From Pseudomonadota bacterium (GTDB taxonomy: Bacteria > Desulfobacterota > Desulfobulbia > Desulfobulbales > SURF-16), in the NCBI GenBank assembly GCA_018822545.1, contig JAHJKA010000036.1, forward strand, positions 1-64,000: DNA of 64,000 bases, given 5' to 3'. The notes beneath the pieces were generated by a model. That model was not told where the DNA came from, ran no database searches, and saw nothing but the letters and a program-made list of their open reading frames with translations. Made by a program: the position numbers and the translations under genes. Below are positions 41,759-51,294 of this stretch, one piece after another (within the stretch, counting starts at the first letter, position 1; each line of letters starts with the position of its first letter).

Positions 41759-43201
41759 TCAGCGCAAAATACCCAGAGTGCGATATTCATGTAATTTATT
41801 ACGCAGAGTACGAACGGATATACCCAGCATCTTAGCCGCATGGGTTCGATTATTGTCAGTTTTCTGGAGGGCATGCATGATCATTTGACGCTCCACATCT
41901 TTCAACGGCACAACATCATCATTATCAGTGAAGGGCTGCATGACCTGGGTGTCGTCTTGCCGGCATGCAGGCTCAGACACCTGCCATTGAGGAACAGGGG
42001 CCTCAACCACCGACTCAGAAACAACCTCATCAAAGAAATCTTCCAGAATATATTCCCGGTGATCATTAAGAAGAACACCGCGTTCCACCAGATTTTCCAT
42101 CTCTCTGACATTGCCAGGCCACTCATATTCCAGGAAATAGCGCCGAACCGGTCCGGAAAACCTTTTGAGCTCCTTATTGTATTGGCTGGAAAACTTTTCA
42201 AGGAAGTATTGGGCCAAGAGGGGAATATCGCCAGGCCTCTGCGCCAATGACGGCAGCTTGAGGGGAATGACATTGAGGCGATAGAAGAGATCCTGGCGAA
42301 ACGTGCCCTCCTTGACCATCTCCGCTAAATCCCTATTGGTGGTGGCCACCACATGGACATCCACCTTCACCGGCGCACTGCCACCCACCCGGTCGACCTC
42401 TTCTTCCTGAAGCACCCTCAAGAGCTTGGCTTGCATGTGCAACGGCACTTCAGCAATCTCATCAAGGAGCAACGTGCCGCCATTTGCCAACTCGAACTTG
42501 CCCTTCTTGGCGACCACGGCACCGGTGAATGCCCCCTTTTCATGGCCAAAGAGTTCACTTTCAAGCAGCCCCTCAGGCAGGGCCGCACAATTCAAGGCCA
42601 CGAAGGGTCCGTTACGGCGATCACTTTCATTATGGATATAACGGGCAAAGACCTCCTTGCCGGTTCCAGACGCGCCAAGAATCAACACAGTGGCCTTACT
42701 GGACGCCACACTCTTGGCCCTGATCATAATTTTCCGCAAGTTCTCGGAATTGCCGACAATGGGCTTATCCTGACTTCCTCCACGCTTCCGCCGCGCCGCA
42801 GCAAGAACACTGGTTACCGGAGTAAGACGCTGACTGTGCAGGGCCATGTCCACTGTCTCAAGAACAGCGTCCCGCTGAAACGGTTTGAGGATATAATCCT
42901 GGGCCCCCAGGCGCATGGCCTCAACCGCGGTATCCACTGAGGCATGCCCAGTAACAAGGATGACCGGCAGATCGGGGAACATAACTTTGAGTTTTTTCAA
43001 CAAATCAAGGCCAGTGCCATCCGGCATTATCAAATCCGCCAGAACAAGATCAGGCTGATTGTCCGCTACCATCTCCAAAGCCATGGTGACGTTCTCAGCC
43101 GCCATGACCTGAAATCTGCCATGGCTCAAAACCTCAAACAGGCTGATACGGACATCCTGATCATCATCAACGATGAGTATTTTATTGGAGGAAGTGGTCA
43201 T
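41759..43201 (-). CDS. Sigma-54-dependent response regulator, NtrC family (FlrC/FleR-like)
   Basis: 480 residues: receiver domain with phospho-acceptor D56 (in LVLADLIMPDG), K near 107 (ILKPF), a linker of about 30 residues, an AAA+ domain (Walker A GASGTGKE, GAFTGA intact as [12 protein letters not shown], Walker B LLLDEIAEV, WPGNVREMENL) and a C-terminal Fis-type helix-turn-helix (DNNRTHAAKMLGISVRTLRNKLHEY). Such regulators activate middle flagellar genes; the two -24/-12 promoters nearby are the obvious targets. No partner kinase gene is adjacent, although a soluble kinase exists at 62480. In this order the symbol flrC is plausible but not proven. Confidence 0.9.
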   Translation of the reverse strand: MTTSSNKILIVDDDQDVRISLFEVLSHGRFQVMAAENVTMALEMVADNQPDLVLADLIMPDGTGLDLLKKLKVMFPDLPVILVTGHASVDTAVEAMRLGAQDYILKPFQRDAVLETVDMALHSQRLTPVTSVLAAARRKRGGSQDKPIVGNSENLRKIMIRAKSVASSKATVLILGASGTGKEVFARYIHNESDRRNGPFVALNCAALPEGLLESELFGHEKGAFTGAVVAKKGKFELANGGTLLLDEIAEVPLHMQAKLLRVLQEEEVDRVGGSAPVKVDVHVVATTNRDLAEMVKEGTFRQDLFYRLNVIPLKLPSLAQRPGDIPLLAQYFLEKFSSQYNKELKRFSGPVRRYFLEYEWPGNVREMENLVERGVLLNDHREYILEDFFDEVVSESVVEAPVPQWQVSEPACRQDDTQVMQPFTDNDDVVPLKDVERQMIMHALQKTDNNRTHAAKMLGISVRTLRNKLHEYRTLGILR

Positions 43202-43229
43202 AAATAAGTGCTGTGGTCAGCGTAGTGAT

Positions 43230-45353
43230 TCAAAACATCGCCTCAACATCCGCCATGAGGCCCTGAATCTGATACTCATTAAGACGGCTCTCGGCCAACT
43301 GGGCGATAATTTTATCCTGTCCCAGCTGGGCCAGGCGATAATGGCCCAGGGCCTCCTGATATTTTTTTTGGACCATCAGCAAGTCGGCAAGATGGAGATG
43401 GATGGGTTGAGCCTCGGCACTTGTTTCAGGCAGGCCTTCAGCCAGGGCCCTTTGATAGAGACCGGCCGCCGCTTCATTTTTACCATCCCGGGACAACTCC
43501 ACCCCCAATCGACCATACCAGTACTGGATTTGCTGGGCAGGGAGCCATTGCTGCTCGCGGAACATGGCAATAAGATCCGCCACCCGCTCTAAATCATTAA
43601 GGGCAAAAAGTTGCTGCAAATAATCTGCCGCATAAACCCCTTTTTTCTCCTGCTTGCCGCCGGACTCCACGGCCATCTTATAAAACTCAAGGGCATCGGC
43701 AGGTCGCTTTTGTAGAGTGCGCAAGCGGGCACTTAACCAGTTCACCTCGGCAATGGCAGGTTGATTCTGGTAAAGCCGACGTAGATATTTCAAAAGCCTT
43801 TGGGCGGATTGCAGATCATTATTGGCAAGATAGACTTCGGCGCGCTTGAAATAGAGTTTGACCTTCTGCTCGTCATCAATCTCCTGGCCTAACGCCCGGT
43901 AATAAATAACCGAGGCCTGATCGTACAGGGTCTGCTGCGCATAGGCATCACCGATGAGAATGAGAAGGTCCGCTTTTTTATAATCGGCAATAACCGGGAA
44001 CTCTTTTTCGTAAAGGACTCGAACATCGGCATATTTTCCAGAGGCGAGCAGGTCGGTAATCCAACCAACCAGAATCTTACCAAGCTCCTCCTTAACCACT
44101 GCCTGCTCCTTGGGCGTGGTGGGCTTATAACGGAGATAGGACTTGCCCAGATTATAGGCCCGTTCCCATTCCTGCCGCCCCACATAGCGCTCAAACAAGG
44201 AATAACGTGCATCCTGGGCCAAGGGATTGTCATAGAGGGTGTCGAGCACCTCTTGAAAAGGCTTGTCGCCATTTTTCTTAAAAAATGCCAACCGCTCTTT
44301 TTCCGACATCGTATCAAGATTGGCCGCACCAAACTGGGCCACGCGAAATTTACTCAAGATCGCGTATTTGTCCTGGGGCTTGGTCTTGGCAATCACAAAT
44401 TCATAAAAAACACGAGCACCATCCAGCACACCCTCCTGCAGAAAACTTTCCGCCACCTCAAAATAGGCCTCATCATCAACCAGGGCGTTTTCACCGATAT
44501 TGATATAATGGAGGATATAATCACGCCCCTCCTGGATGTCCCCTACCCTGATGGCGGCAATACCCATATCCCGTAAAATTTCCGGAACGATCAGATAATA
44601 GTCTGGATTCTGACGGTGAATTCTTTTGAAAATTCCCAAGGCGTCATGCCACTCACCTTTAAAAAAATGGACATAGGCTTGTCCCGCTTCACCCCGTAAG
44701 CGGAACTCCCTATCCTTGCTCAGCTGCAGAGTGGTAAAATCGTCGCTGGCCTGGCTGAATTTCCCCACATGGAAAAGGGATCTAGCCCGCATATACAGCA
44801 CTTGATTTGTTGCCTCATGCTTGGGATATTGCTTGAGAAAAAGGGCGTAATAGTTCTGGGCCTCACGGTAAAAGCCCATATAAAAATAACTGTCGCCGAC
44901 CTCGGCATACGCATCAGGTATCCTGGGAGAATTCGGAAAATCAACAATATAGGCATAAAAAAGGTCCTTAACCTTTGCCCAATCAGGATTTTCGACACGA
45001 AGAGCTTGTTGTTTGTAGAGAAGGGCGGCCTGCCAAAGAGCCTCGGCAGCACGGGGTGCTTGGGGGTATGTTTTCCAGTAATGCTTAAAATAGAGCGCAG
45101 CCTGATCGGTATCCTCAGCGTCAAGAAAGGCCTCGGCCTCGGCCCACAGCTTCTCCTGTTGTGCGGCCTGCTCGGGACTGGTTACAATCCCCACATCATC
45201 CGCCGCAGCACATGATGCGGAGCGGGAACTGAAGAAACACAGAACAATAAGAAAAAGCGCGAGCCCAAAAAAACGCGCTATCGCCTCTGCCCAGGCCAAC
45301 AGCATACTCCTCGGAAGAGGATCAGCAAAAACAGAGCCCTTGATAATGCCCAT
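43230..45353 (-). CDS. Exported TPR-repeat protein of the flagellar regulator region
   Basis: 707 residues: an N-terminal hydrophobic segment (about 24-42: FFGLALFLIVLCFFSSR), likely a signal or anchor, then tetratricopeptide repeats throughout, for example AYAEVGDSYFYMGFYREAQNYYALFLKQYPK and LIVPEILRDMGIAAIRVGDIQEGRDYILHYINIG. No enzymatic motif is visible. It sits between the two sigma-54 activator genes with a 3-base gap to the upstream one, so it belongs to this regulatory operon. Its link to flagella is by context only. The start could instead be the internal Met17. Confidence 0.8.
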   Translation of the reverse strand: MGIIKGSVFADPLPRSMLLAWAEAIARFFGLALFLIVLCFFSSRSASCAAADDVGIVTSPEQAAQQEKLWAEAEAFLDAEDTDQAALYFKHYWKTYPQAPRAAEALWQAALLYKQQALRVENPDWAKVKDLFYAYIVDFPNSPRIPDAYAEVGDSYFYMGFYREAQNYYALFLKQYPKHEATNQVLYMRARSLFHVGKFSQASDDFTTLQLSKDREFRLRGEAGQAYVHFFKGEWHDALGIFKRIHRQNPDYYLIVPEILRDMGIAAIRVGDIQEGRDYILHYINIGENALVDDEAYFEVAESFLQEGVLDGARVFYEFVIAKTKPQDKYAILSKFRVAQFGAANLDTMSEKERLAFFKKNGDKPFQEVLDTLYDNPLAQDARYSLFERYVGRQEWERAYNLGKSYLRYKPTTPKEQAVVKEELGKILVGWITDLLASGKYADVRVLYEKEFPVIADYKKADLLILIGDAYAQQTLYDQASVIYYRALGQEIDDEQKVKLYFKRAEVYLANNDLQSAQRLLKYLRRLYQNQPAIAEVNWLSARLRTLQKRPADALEFYKMAVESGGKQEKKGVYAADYLQQLFALNDLERVADLIAMFREQQWLPAQQIQYWYGRLGVELSRDGKNEAAAGLYQRALAEGLPETSAEAQPIHLHLADLLMVQKKYQEALGHYRLAQLGQDKIIAQLAESRLNEYQIQGLMADVEAMF

Positions 45354-45356
45354 GGT

Positions 45357-46400
45357 CTAATTTCCCACAGATTTGTCCACACCGTGCCGCTTCATCTTTT
45401 CAAGCAGGGTGGTCCGATTTACCTTTAAGAGTTTCGCCGCCCTGTTTTTTACCCAACCTGTCTGCTGAAGGGCCCTGACAATCAATTTCCTCTCATAGTC
45501 CGCCACTATTTCACTCAGACAAAAATCAGTTTCAGGAATTTCGGCAATGGTGGGGGAATTGGCAGGGGCGGGGGTATTCAAAAGCTGAGGAGGCAGATCT
45601 TCCATGGTGATTACCTCACCGGCCGCCAAAATAACCATACGCTCGACCATATTCTCTAGTTCCCGGACATTCCCGGGCCATTGATAGCGTTTCAAACATT
45701 CCAGAGCATCATCATCAACACCGGTTATCACTCTTTTTTTAGTAACACAGAAACGTTTCAGAAATGCTTCCAAAAGAAGGGGGATATCGCTTTTACGATC
45801 GCGCAAAGGAGGCGATTCGATGGGAATGACAGTAAGACGGTAGTAGAGATCCTCGCGGAAATTGCCGTTACGCACCTCCTCCGCAAGGTCCCGATTGGTG
45901 GCAGCAATAACCCGAAAATCAGAGGAGATTGTTTTGGCGCCCCCCACCCTTTCAAAACTCTTCTCCTGAAGCACCCGCAGCAGCTTAACCTGCAAAACAG
46001 GGCTCATTTCAGCAATCTCATCAAGAAATACCGTACCGCCATCCGCCATCTCAAAACGACCGATCCGCGTGCGGATAGCGTGGGTGAAGGCCCCTTTTTC
46101 ATGACCAAACAGTTCCGACTCAAGGAGTTCAGCTGGAATTGCCCCGCAATTCACAGGCACAAAAGGTTTATTGCCACGATCACCACCAAAATGAAGCGCA
46201 CGGGCAATCAATTCCTTACCTGTGCCGGATTCACCCTGGATCAAGACAGTGGAGTCTGTATCCTGGACCTTTTCAATAAGTGAAAAAACCTTGCAAATTG
46301 AGGAACTTTTGCCAATGATGTTATTGCAAAATGGTGACAAACCAGGTTTTGGGGAAGATTTTTTAGCAGGGGCTGCTTCAGCTGTAGTCATGCTGCACAT
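45357..46400 (-). CDS. Sigma-54 activator without receiver domain (FlrA-like), GAFTHA variant
   Basis: 347 residues: a short N-terminus of about 25 residues, an AAA+ domain with Walker A GESGTGKE, Walker [11 protein letters not shown] and [15 protein letters not shown], and a C-terminal Fis-type helix-turn-helix ([22 protein letters not shown]). No receiver or GAF domain is present. The sigma-54 contact loop GAFTGA reads GAFTHA ([18 protein letters not shown]), a change at a residue usually needed for sigma-54 contact. FlrA/FleQ-type flagellar masters also vary in the N-terminal part. TAGGAGATC precedes the ATG. Likely master activator of the flagellar genes by position; not proven. Confidence 0.82.
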   Translation of the reverse strand: MCSMTTAEAAPAKKSSPKPGLSPFCNNIIGKSSSICKVFSLIEKVQDTDSTVLIQGESGTGKELIARALHFGGDRGNKPFVPVNCGAIPAELLESELFGHEKGAFTHAIRTRIGRFEMADGGTVFLDEIAEMSPVLQVKLLRVLQEKSFERVGGAKTISSDFRVIAATNRDLAEEVRNGNFREDLYYRLTVIPIESPPLRDRKSDIPLLLEAFLKRFCVTKKRVITGVDDDALECLKRYQWPGNVRELENMVERMVILAAGEVITMEDLPPQLLNTPAPANSPTIAEIPETDFCLSEIVADYERKLIVRALQQTGWVKNRAAKLLKVNRTTLLEKMKRHGVDKSVGN

Positions 46401-46540
46401 GATCTCCTACTCTGGAGTGAAAATGAACTGAAACGATTGACCGGACTCCGAACTTTAGACGGCAAAAACTCTATTGTTCAGCCCCATTTCCTGTAAAAAA
46501 AGGTAGCTAACTCAATGAGTTTCTTTTATTCCTAGAATCT

Positions 46541-46569
46541 GGTATATAATAAGTGGTACAGGGTGTCAA
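46541..46569 (-). promoter_or_regulatory. Divergent regulatory region: promoter toward the sigma-54 activator
   Basis: On the minus strand, TTGACA (46569-46564), 17 bases, TATACC (46546-46541). On the plus strand the overlapping TATAAT (46545-46550) could be the -10 toward ftsE, though its -35 is poor. The whole gap 46401-46710 contains no gene. Confidence 0.5.
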
Positions 46570-46710
46570 TTTTTTTAACCCCTCATCTTGTTTACCACAG
46601 GCACTTAAGCGTCATAATTATGGCGCATACTATTTTTAAAAGTTTAATATCAACAAGTTAAACATGCGGCAGATCTTTCAGGCTGCACCTTTTTTCATCT
46701 GAATTCGTTT

Positions 46711-47424
46711 ATGACATCTGACATAGCTTCTCCCATTGATACGTCATTAATTGACATTGTAAAAGTCACCAAAACCTATCCCCCCGACATCATGGCCCTT
46801 GACGATGTTTCGATGTCCGTGGGTCATGGGGAGATGGTCTTTCTTACCGGCGTCAGCGGCGCCGGCAAGACAACCCTTCTCAAGCTTCTTTGTTTTCTCG
46901 AAAGACCGACAATGGGCCTCATTGAGATGAACAAGAAGGATATCAGCAAGCTTTCCGGCCACGACCTCCAGAAGATGCGTCAACATATTGGCGTTGCTTA
47001 CCAGGACTTTCGACTGCTGCCAAAACAGACTGTGTATCAAAACATCGCCCTGGCTATGGAGGTTCGTTACGAAACCCCCAAGGATATTAAACAGCGGGTG
47101 TTGGAACTTCTGGCCAACCTCGGCTTGGCAGACAAAATTCACACCCCCACCGGGAAACTTTCCAGGGGTGAACAGCAACGCGTTTCCATAGCCCGAGCCT
47201 GTGCCAACAAGCCTCCCCTCATATTAGCTGACGAGCCCACCGGCAATCTCGATCCAGCAGCCACCGCCCTGGTCATGAATCTCCTGAAACGTCTTAATGA
47301 GGATGGGACAACCATTATCATCGCCACCCACGATCAGTCTATCTATCAGAAATCAGACCATCGTTTAATCAACCTGGAAAACGGCAAGCTGCAAGAAATC
47401 ATCAAGGTTAACTTTGACCTCTAA
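46711..47424 (+). CDS. ftsE: Cell division ATP-binding protein FtsE
   Basis: Cytoplasmic ATPase of FtsEX, which transmits a divisome signal to peptidoglycan hydrolases. 237 residues: Walker A GVSGAGKTT, signature LSRGEQQRVSIARA, Walker B LILADEPTGNLDP and the switch H in ATHDQ. No evident Shine-Dalgarno; the start is chosen by family fit. The next gene is ftsX after 12 bases, then an EnvC-like activator, so the three form the amidase-activation module. Confidence 0.94.
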   Translation: MTSDIASPIDTSLIDIVKVTKTYPPDIMALDDVSMSVGHGEMVFLTGVSGAGKTTLLKLLCFLERPTMGLIEMNKKDISKLSGHDLQKMRQHIGVAYQDFRLLPKQTVYQNIALAMEVRYETPKDIKQRVLELLANLGLADKIHTPTGKLSRGEQQRVSIARACANKPPLILADEPTGNLDPAATALVMNLLKRLNEDGTTIIIATHDQSIYQKSDHRLINLENGKLQEIIKVNFDL

Positions 47425-47436
47425 TCTTAGGGTATC

Positions 47437-48324
47437 ATGAGCTATATATCATTTATATTCGGCCAGCTGGTTCGCAACTCTCGTCATGGATGGACCTCTC
47501 AGGTGATGACCCTGTTCACGGTCAGCCTTTCTGTACTCATCTTCTCCTTCTTCTTCTTGATTTACATCAATATGCAGAAGGCTAGCAGTCGCTTGGGGAA
47601 TGAATTGCGTCTGATTGTCTATCTTGAACAAGAGGTGCCAGAAGCCTTCCGGCAGGAATTCAAAAAGAAAATTACTGATTTTGACAAGGTGGATAAAATT
47701 GTTTTTATCTCCAGAGAAGAGGCCTTTGAACGCCTGACCAAACAACTCGGGCGCGACAGTGATGTGCTTGAAGATCTTGACCCCAGCTTTTTGCCCTATT
47801 CGGTGGAGATTTTCCCCTCCAGCAATTTAAAGAGCCTGACCAGGATAAAGGATTTCAGTGATTACCTGGTGAGCTTGCCGGGGGCGGTTAAGGTCCAGTA
47901 TGGCCAGGACTGGATTGAACGCTTCGGGTATTTCATAAGCCTGCTGCGTATCATCGTCATATTGAGTGGGGCGCTGCTGATTCTCACCTCCGTCTTCATG
48001 GTGTCCTATACCATCCGGCTGACTCTGGAATCACGCCAGGAGGAACTTGAGATCCTGCGCTTTCTCGGCGCCACTGACCGCTATATCCGTGGACCAGTCA
48101 TTGTGGAAGGTTTTCTGCTGGGGCTATTCGGGGCCTGCAGCGGCCTGCTCTCACTCTTTTTCCTCTTCCAATGGATAAAGAACCACTTTTCAGGGCCGGC
48201 CTTCATGAATCTTTTTGAACTCTCCTTTCTGCCTCTGGCTAACAGCGCAACCATATTTCTTATTTCCTTGCTTCTCTGCTCCAGCGGCAGCCTCATTTCC
48301 ATCAGAAAGTATTTGAAGGTATAA
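47437..48324 (+). CDS. ftsX: Cell division protein FtsX
   Basis: Membrane partner of FtsE. 295 residues: a membrane helix (about 23-43), a periplasmic domain (about 50-165: LGNELRLIVYLEQEVPEAFRQEFKKKI ... ISREEAFERLTKQLGRD), then three C-terminal helices (about 170-195, 225-250, 265-290) of the MacB/FtsX type. The periplasmic domain should contact the coiled coil of the next gene's product. Confidence 0.94.
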   Translation: MSYISFIFGQLVRNSRHGWTSQVMTLFTVSLSVLIFSFFFLIYINMQKASSRLGNELRLIVYLEQEVPEAFRQEFKKKITDFDKVDKIVFISREEAFERLTKQLGRDSDVLEDLDPSFLPYSVEIFPSSNLKSLTRIKDFSDYLVSLPGAVKVQYGQDWIERFGYFISLLRIIVILSGALLILTSVFMVSYTIRLTLESRQEELEILRFLGATDRYIRGPVIVEGFLLGLFGACSGLLSLFFLFQWIKNHFSGPAFMNLFELSFLPLANSATIFLISLLLCSSGSLISIRKYLKV

Positions 48325-48330
48325 GCTCCA

Positions 48331-49653
48331 ATGACTTGTGGTTTTCTGCAAAGGCCTCTTTTTTGGGCCCTTTTCATCACCCTGCTCCACGGCACCGTCT
48401 TTGTCGGCCCTACCTTGGCCTATGAGCGCAGTGATGATTTTGGACTGGAAGAAGCAGTTCGTCTCGCCGAACAGGATCTGTTTGAGCACAAGAAAAAACT
48501 GAGCCGCATCCAGCAGGGTCTTCAGGTTCAGCAGGAGAATTTTGAACAGACCCGTAAACAGGAGGAAAATCTCCTCAATGAGCTTGTTGAGCTCGATGAT
48601 AAAATCATTGAGGAAAGCACGCTTTTAGTCAGTCTATATAACCAGCTTCAGGTGGAAGAACTAAAGACTGATGAAATGCAGGCAGCCCTTGAAGAGATCA
48701 AAGGCGAAAAAGATATCCTGGCCCGCCAAACCGAAAAAAGGCTGGCCGCTTATTATCGCCTGGGTGACATAGGGGTTCTCAACATCACTTTTTCATCAAC
48801 CACCCTGCCGGAACTTGTCAATTTTCATGAATATTACCGGCATATGCTGCGCCACGACCAGACACTCATTGCCCGGTTTCGCGGGAAACTCGTCGAACTG
48901 GAAGAATCCAGAAAATCCCACGAAGCGCAACAGGCAACCCTTGAAGATGCCGTGAATCAAGCCAAGAACCAGCAACAGGTTTTAGCTGAGACCAAACTGG
49001 AACGCCGGGATCTGCTCACCCGCATCAAGGCAGAAAAAAACCTCTATCGGCAAGCTGCTGATCAGCTTGAGGAATCAGCCAAGGCCCTCATCTCCGGCCT
49101 GGAAGAACTTGAGAAACAGGCTGTTATTGCCCATCAGCAGAAGGAGGAATGGATGATAACCTCCTTTCCCCTGGAACCTCATAAGAAAAGAAAACCTGCC
49201 TGGATGCGCGGCTTTGGCGGCCAACAAGGATTACTGCCACCGCCGGTGGTTGGCACACTCATAAATCTGTTTGGCGCCAGCGCCTCCTCCGTGGCCGGCG
49301 AGACCAAGCCTTCCTATGGCGTAGATTTCAAGAGTGAGCCAGGTTCTATCATCCGTGCCATTTTTAAAGGCAAGGTGGTCCATACCGGCTTTGTCAAAGG
49401 CTACGGTCAGCTGATCATCATCAGCCACACCGATGGCTACTATACGATGACCAGCGGCATGACCACATTTCTCGTCAAACCAGGCGACATCGTCAACCAA
49501 GGGGACGAGATTGCTATGGTATCGGGTCATATCGGAGAATTGCGGAGCGCCATTCATTTTGAAATTCGCCTTAAAACACAACCTGAAGATCCTTTGGCCT
49601 GGCTTGATCCAAACTCTATTGTTCTAGCCCCCGGTCTTCAGCAAACCCCTTGA
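48331..49653 (+). CDS. EnvC-like murein hydrolase activator (degenerate M23 domain)
   Basis: 440 residues: a signal peptide (MTCGFLQRPLFWALFITLLHG), an extended coiled coil (about 30-280: AEQDLFEHKKKLSRIQQGLQVQQENF) and a LytM/M23 domain (about 310-430: YGVDFKSEPGSIIRAIFKGKVVHTGFVKGYGQLIIISHTDGYYTM). Where an active enzyme has YAHL the sequence has TSGM, and the first metal His is missing (PSYGVDF), so zinc binding is lost. This matches EnvC/NlpD-type activators of amidases rather than a peptidase. The link to ftsEX just upstream supports that role. Confidence 0.88.
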   Translation: MTCGFLQRPLFWALFITLLHGTVFVGPTLAYERSDDFGLEEAVRLAEQDLFEHKKKLSRIQQGLQVQQENFEQTRKQEENLLNELVELDDKIIEESTLLVSLYNQLQVEELKTDEMQAALEEIKGEKDILARQTEKRLAAYYRLGDIGVLNITFSSTTLPELVNFHEYYRHMLRHDQTLIARFRGKLVELEESRKSHEAQQATLEDAVNQAKNQQQVLAETKLERRDLLTRIKAEKNLYRQAADQLEESAKALISGLEELEKQAVIAHQQKEEWMITSFPLEPHKKRKPAWMRGFGGQQGLLPPPVVGTLINLFGASASSVAGETKPSYGVDFKSEPGSIIRAIFKGKVVHTGFVKGYGQLIIISHTDGYYTMTSGMTTFLVKPGDIVNQGDEIAMVSGHIGELRSAIHFEIRLKTQPEDPLAWLDPNSIVLAPGLQQTP

Positions 49654-49831
49654 GCAGCAGTTAATGTTTTTTATTTGTACGACGTGATCTTGCCAAGGTT
49701 TGACAGGAAAATAAATTACCTTTTGTCGTCCTTTGCCATCCATGTTATTATTTCAGATCTAATTTATTATTCTGGTGTCCTTTAAAAGACAGCAGTACTG
49801 ACATTTTGCACACATTCCCGTAAGGTTTTCC

Positions 49832-51208
49832 ATGAAATCAGGCAATTCTATCACCAAGCGTCTCCTCTTTGTTTTGATACTTCTCCTTCCTGTGGCGACG
49901 TTACCCCTTTGGGACCGTGACTCCCAAGTTATTGCCCAGACCGAGGACACCTACCAGAATCTTGAAACTTTCACTGCCATCCTGCACATGCTCCAGGAAA
50001 ATTACGTTGAGGATGTCGACTCCAAGGAGCTCCTGGAGGGTGCGATTAAGGGGATGTTAAATTCCCTTGATCCTCATTCATCCTATATGGATCCTGAAGA
50101 CTTCAAAGATCTGCAGATTGAAACCAAGGGCAGCTTCTCCGGCATCGGCATTGAAATTACCATGAAGGATTCCATCCTCACCGTGGTAAGCCCCATTGAT
50201 GACACTCCTGCCTTTAAAAAAGGGCTTAAGGCTGGGGATAAAATCCTCAAGATTGAAGGAGAACCCACCAAGGACATGACCTTGGTGGACGCCGTCAAAC
50301 GCCTTCGTGGCCCCAATGGTACCGACGTCACTATTTCAATCCATCGTGAGGGTTGGACTGAACTCAAAGATTTCACCATCACCCGGGACAATATCCCCTT
50401 GATCAGCGTCAAGGCCAAGACACTGGAGCCTGGCTACGGCTATATTCGCATTCGCTCCTTCCAGGCCAACACCACCAAGGACTTCAAAAAGTCCATGGAT
50501 GACCTCACCAAGGATGGCGATCTGAAAGGTCTGGTTCTTGATCTTCGCAATAATCCAGGTGGCCTTTTAGATCAGGCCGTCCGTATTTCCGACGTTTTTC
50601 TTGACGAGGGTTTGATCGTCTACACCAAATCACGCCGCAAGGAAAATAACCTGAGCTATTCCGCCCACAAGAACGGTACTTCCTACACCTTCCCCATAGT
50701 TGTTCTTGTTAACGAGGGGAGTGCCAGCGCCTCCGAGATTGTGGCCGGCGCCCTGCAGGACCATAAACGCGCCCTGGTCCTTGGTGCCCAGTCCTTTGGC
50801 AAGGGATCAGTGCAAACCATCCATCCCATGTCCAACGGTGCGGGTCTGCGACTGACCACCGCCCTTTACTACACCCCCAATGGTAGGTCCATCCAGGCTA
50901 CCGGCATTACTCCTGACATCATTGTCCCCACTTCCTTTCTGACTGAAGAAGAGCTCGAAGAAAAGAATGGCAAGGAGAAACCGCAATTCATCCGCGAAAA
51001 AGATCTCCGTCATCATTTTGATAACAAAAGTGCCGATAGCAAAAACAAAAAAGACCCAAAGAAAGACAAAGAGCTGAAAGACGTGGATGACAAAATCCAG
51101 CAAGAGCTTGATGAGATTAAAACTCTCATCGAAAAAGACAACCAGCTCAAACAGGGCTTGATGATACTCAAAAGTGCCCAGATCTTCGGCGCCATGCGCA
51201 GCAAATAA
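49832..51208 (+). CDS. ctpA: C-terminal processing peptidase (S41 family)
   Basis: Periplasmic Ser-Lys protease that trims protein tails. 458 residues: a signal or anchor segment (10-26), a PDZ domain (about 90-175: GIGIEITMKDSILTVVSP...KAGDKILKIEGEPT), and the catalytic domain with nucleophile Ser299 in GSASASEI and general base Lys324 in SFGKGSVQT, 25 residues apart as in Prc/CtpA. A charged, Lys-rich coiled-coil tail (about 395-435) is unusual. AAGG precedes the ATG. Ends at the strong terminator 51225-51271. The 178-base gap to the EnvC-like gene shows no gene. Confidence 0.94.
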   Translation: MKSGNSITKRLLFVLILLLPVATLPLWDRDSQVIAQTEDTYQNLETFTAILHMLQENYVEDVDSKELLEGAIKGMLNSLDPHSSYMDPEDFKDLQIETKGSFSGIGIEITMKDSILTVVSPIDDTPAFKKGLKAGDKILKIEGEPTKDMTLVDAVKRLRGPNGTDVTISIHREGWTELKDFTITRDNIPLISVKAKTLEPGYGYIRIRSFQANTTKDFKKSMDDLTKDGDLKGLVLDLRNNPGGLLDQAVRISDVFLDEGLIVYTKSRRKENNLSYSAHKNGTSYTFPIVVLVNEGSASASEIVAGALQDHKRALVLGAQSFGKGSVQTIHPMSNGAGLRLTTALYYTPNGRSIQATGITPDIIVPTSFLTEEELEEKNGKEKPQFIREKDLRHHFDNKSADSKNKKDPKKDKELKDVDDKIQQELDEIKTLIEKDNQLKQGLMILKSAQIFGAMRSK

Positions 51209-51224
51209 TCTCGTCACGATTGCA

Positions 51225-51271
51225 CCACAAAAAAAGGCCCAAGGGAAATTCCCTTGGGCCTTTTTTTGTGG
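51225..51271. terminator. Strong bidirectional rho-independent terminator
   Basis: The 23 bases 51225-51247 (starting CCACAAAAAAAGGCCC) and their exact complement 51249-51271 enclose one unpaired A. GC-rich stem with A-run and T-run flanks. It serves ctpA on the plus strand and the fumarase beta subunit gene on the minus strand. Confidence 0.95.
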
Positions 51272-51294
51272 GTGGCTGGAAGTAATAAAACGGC

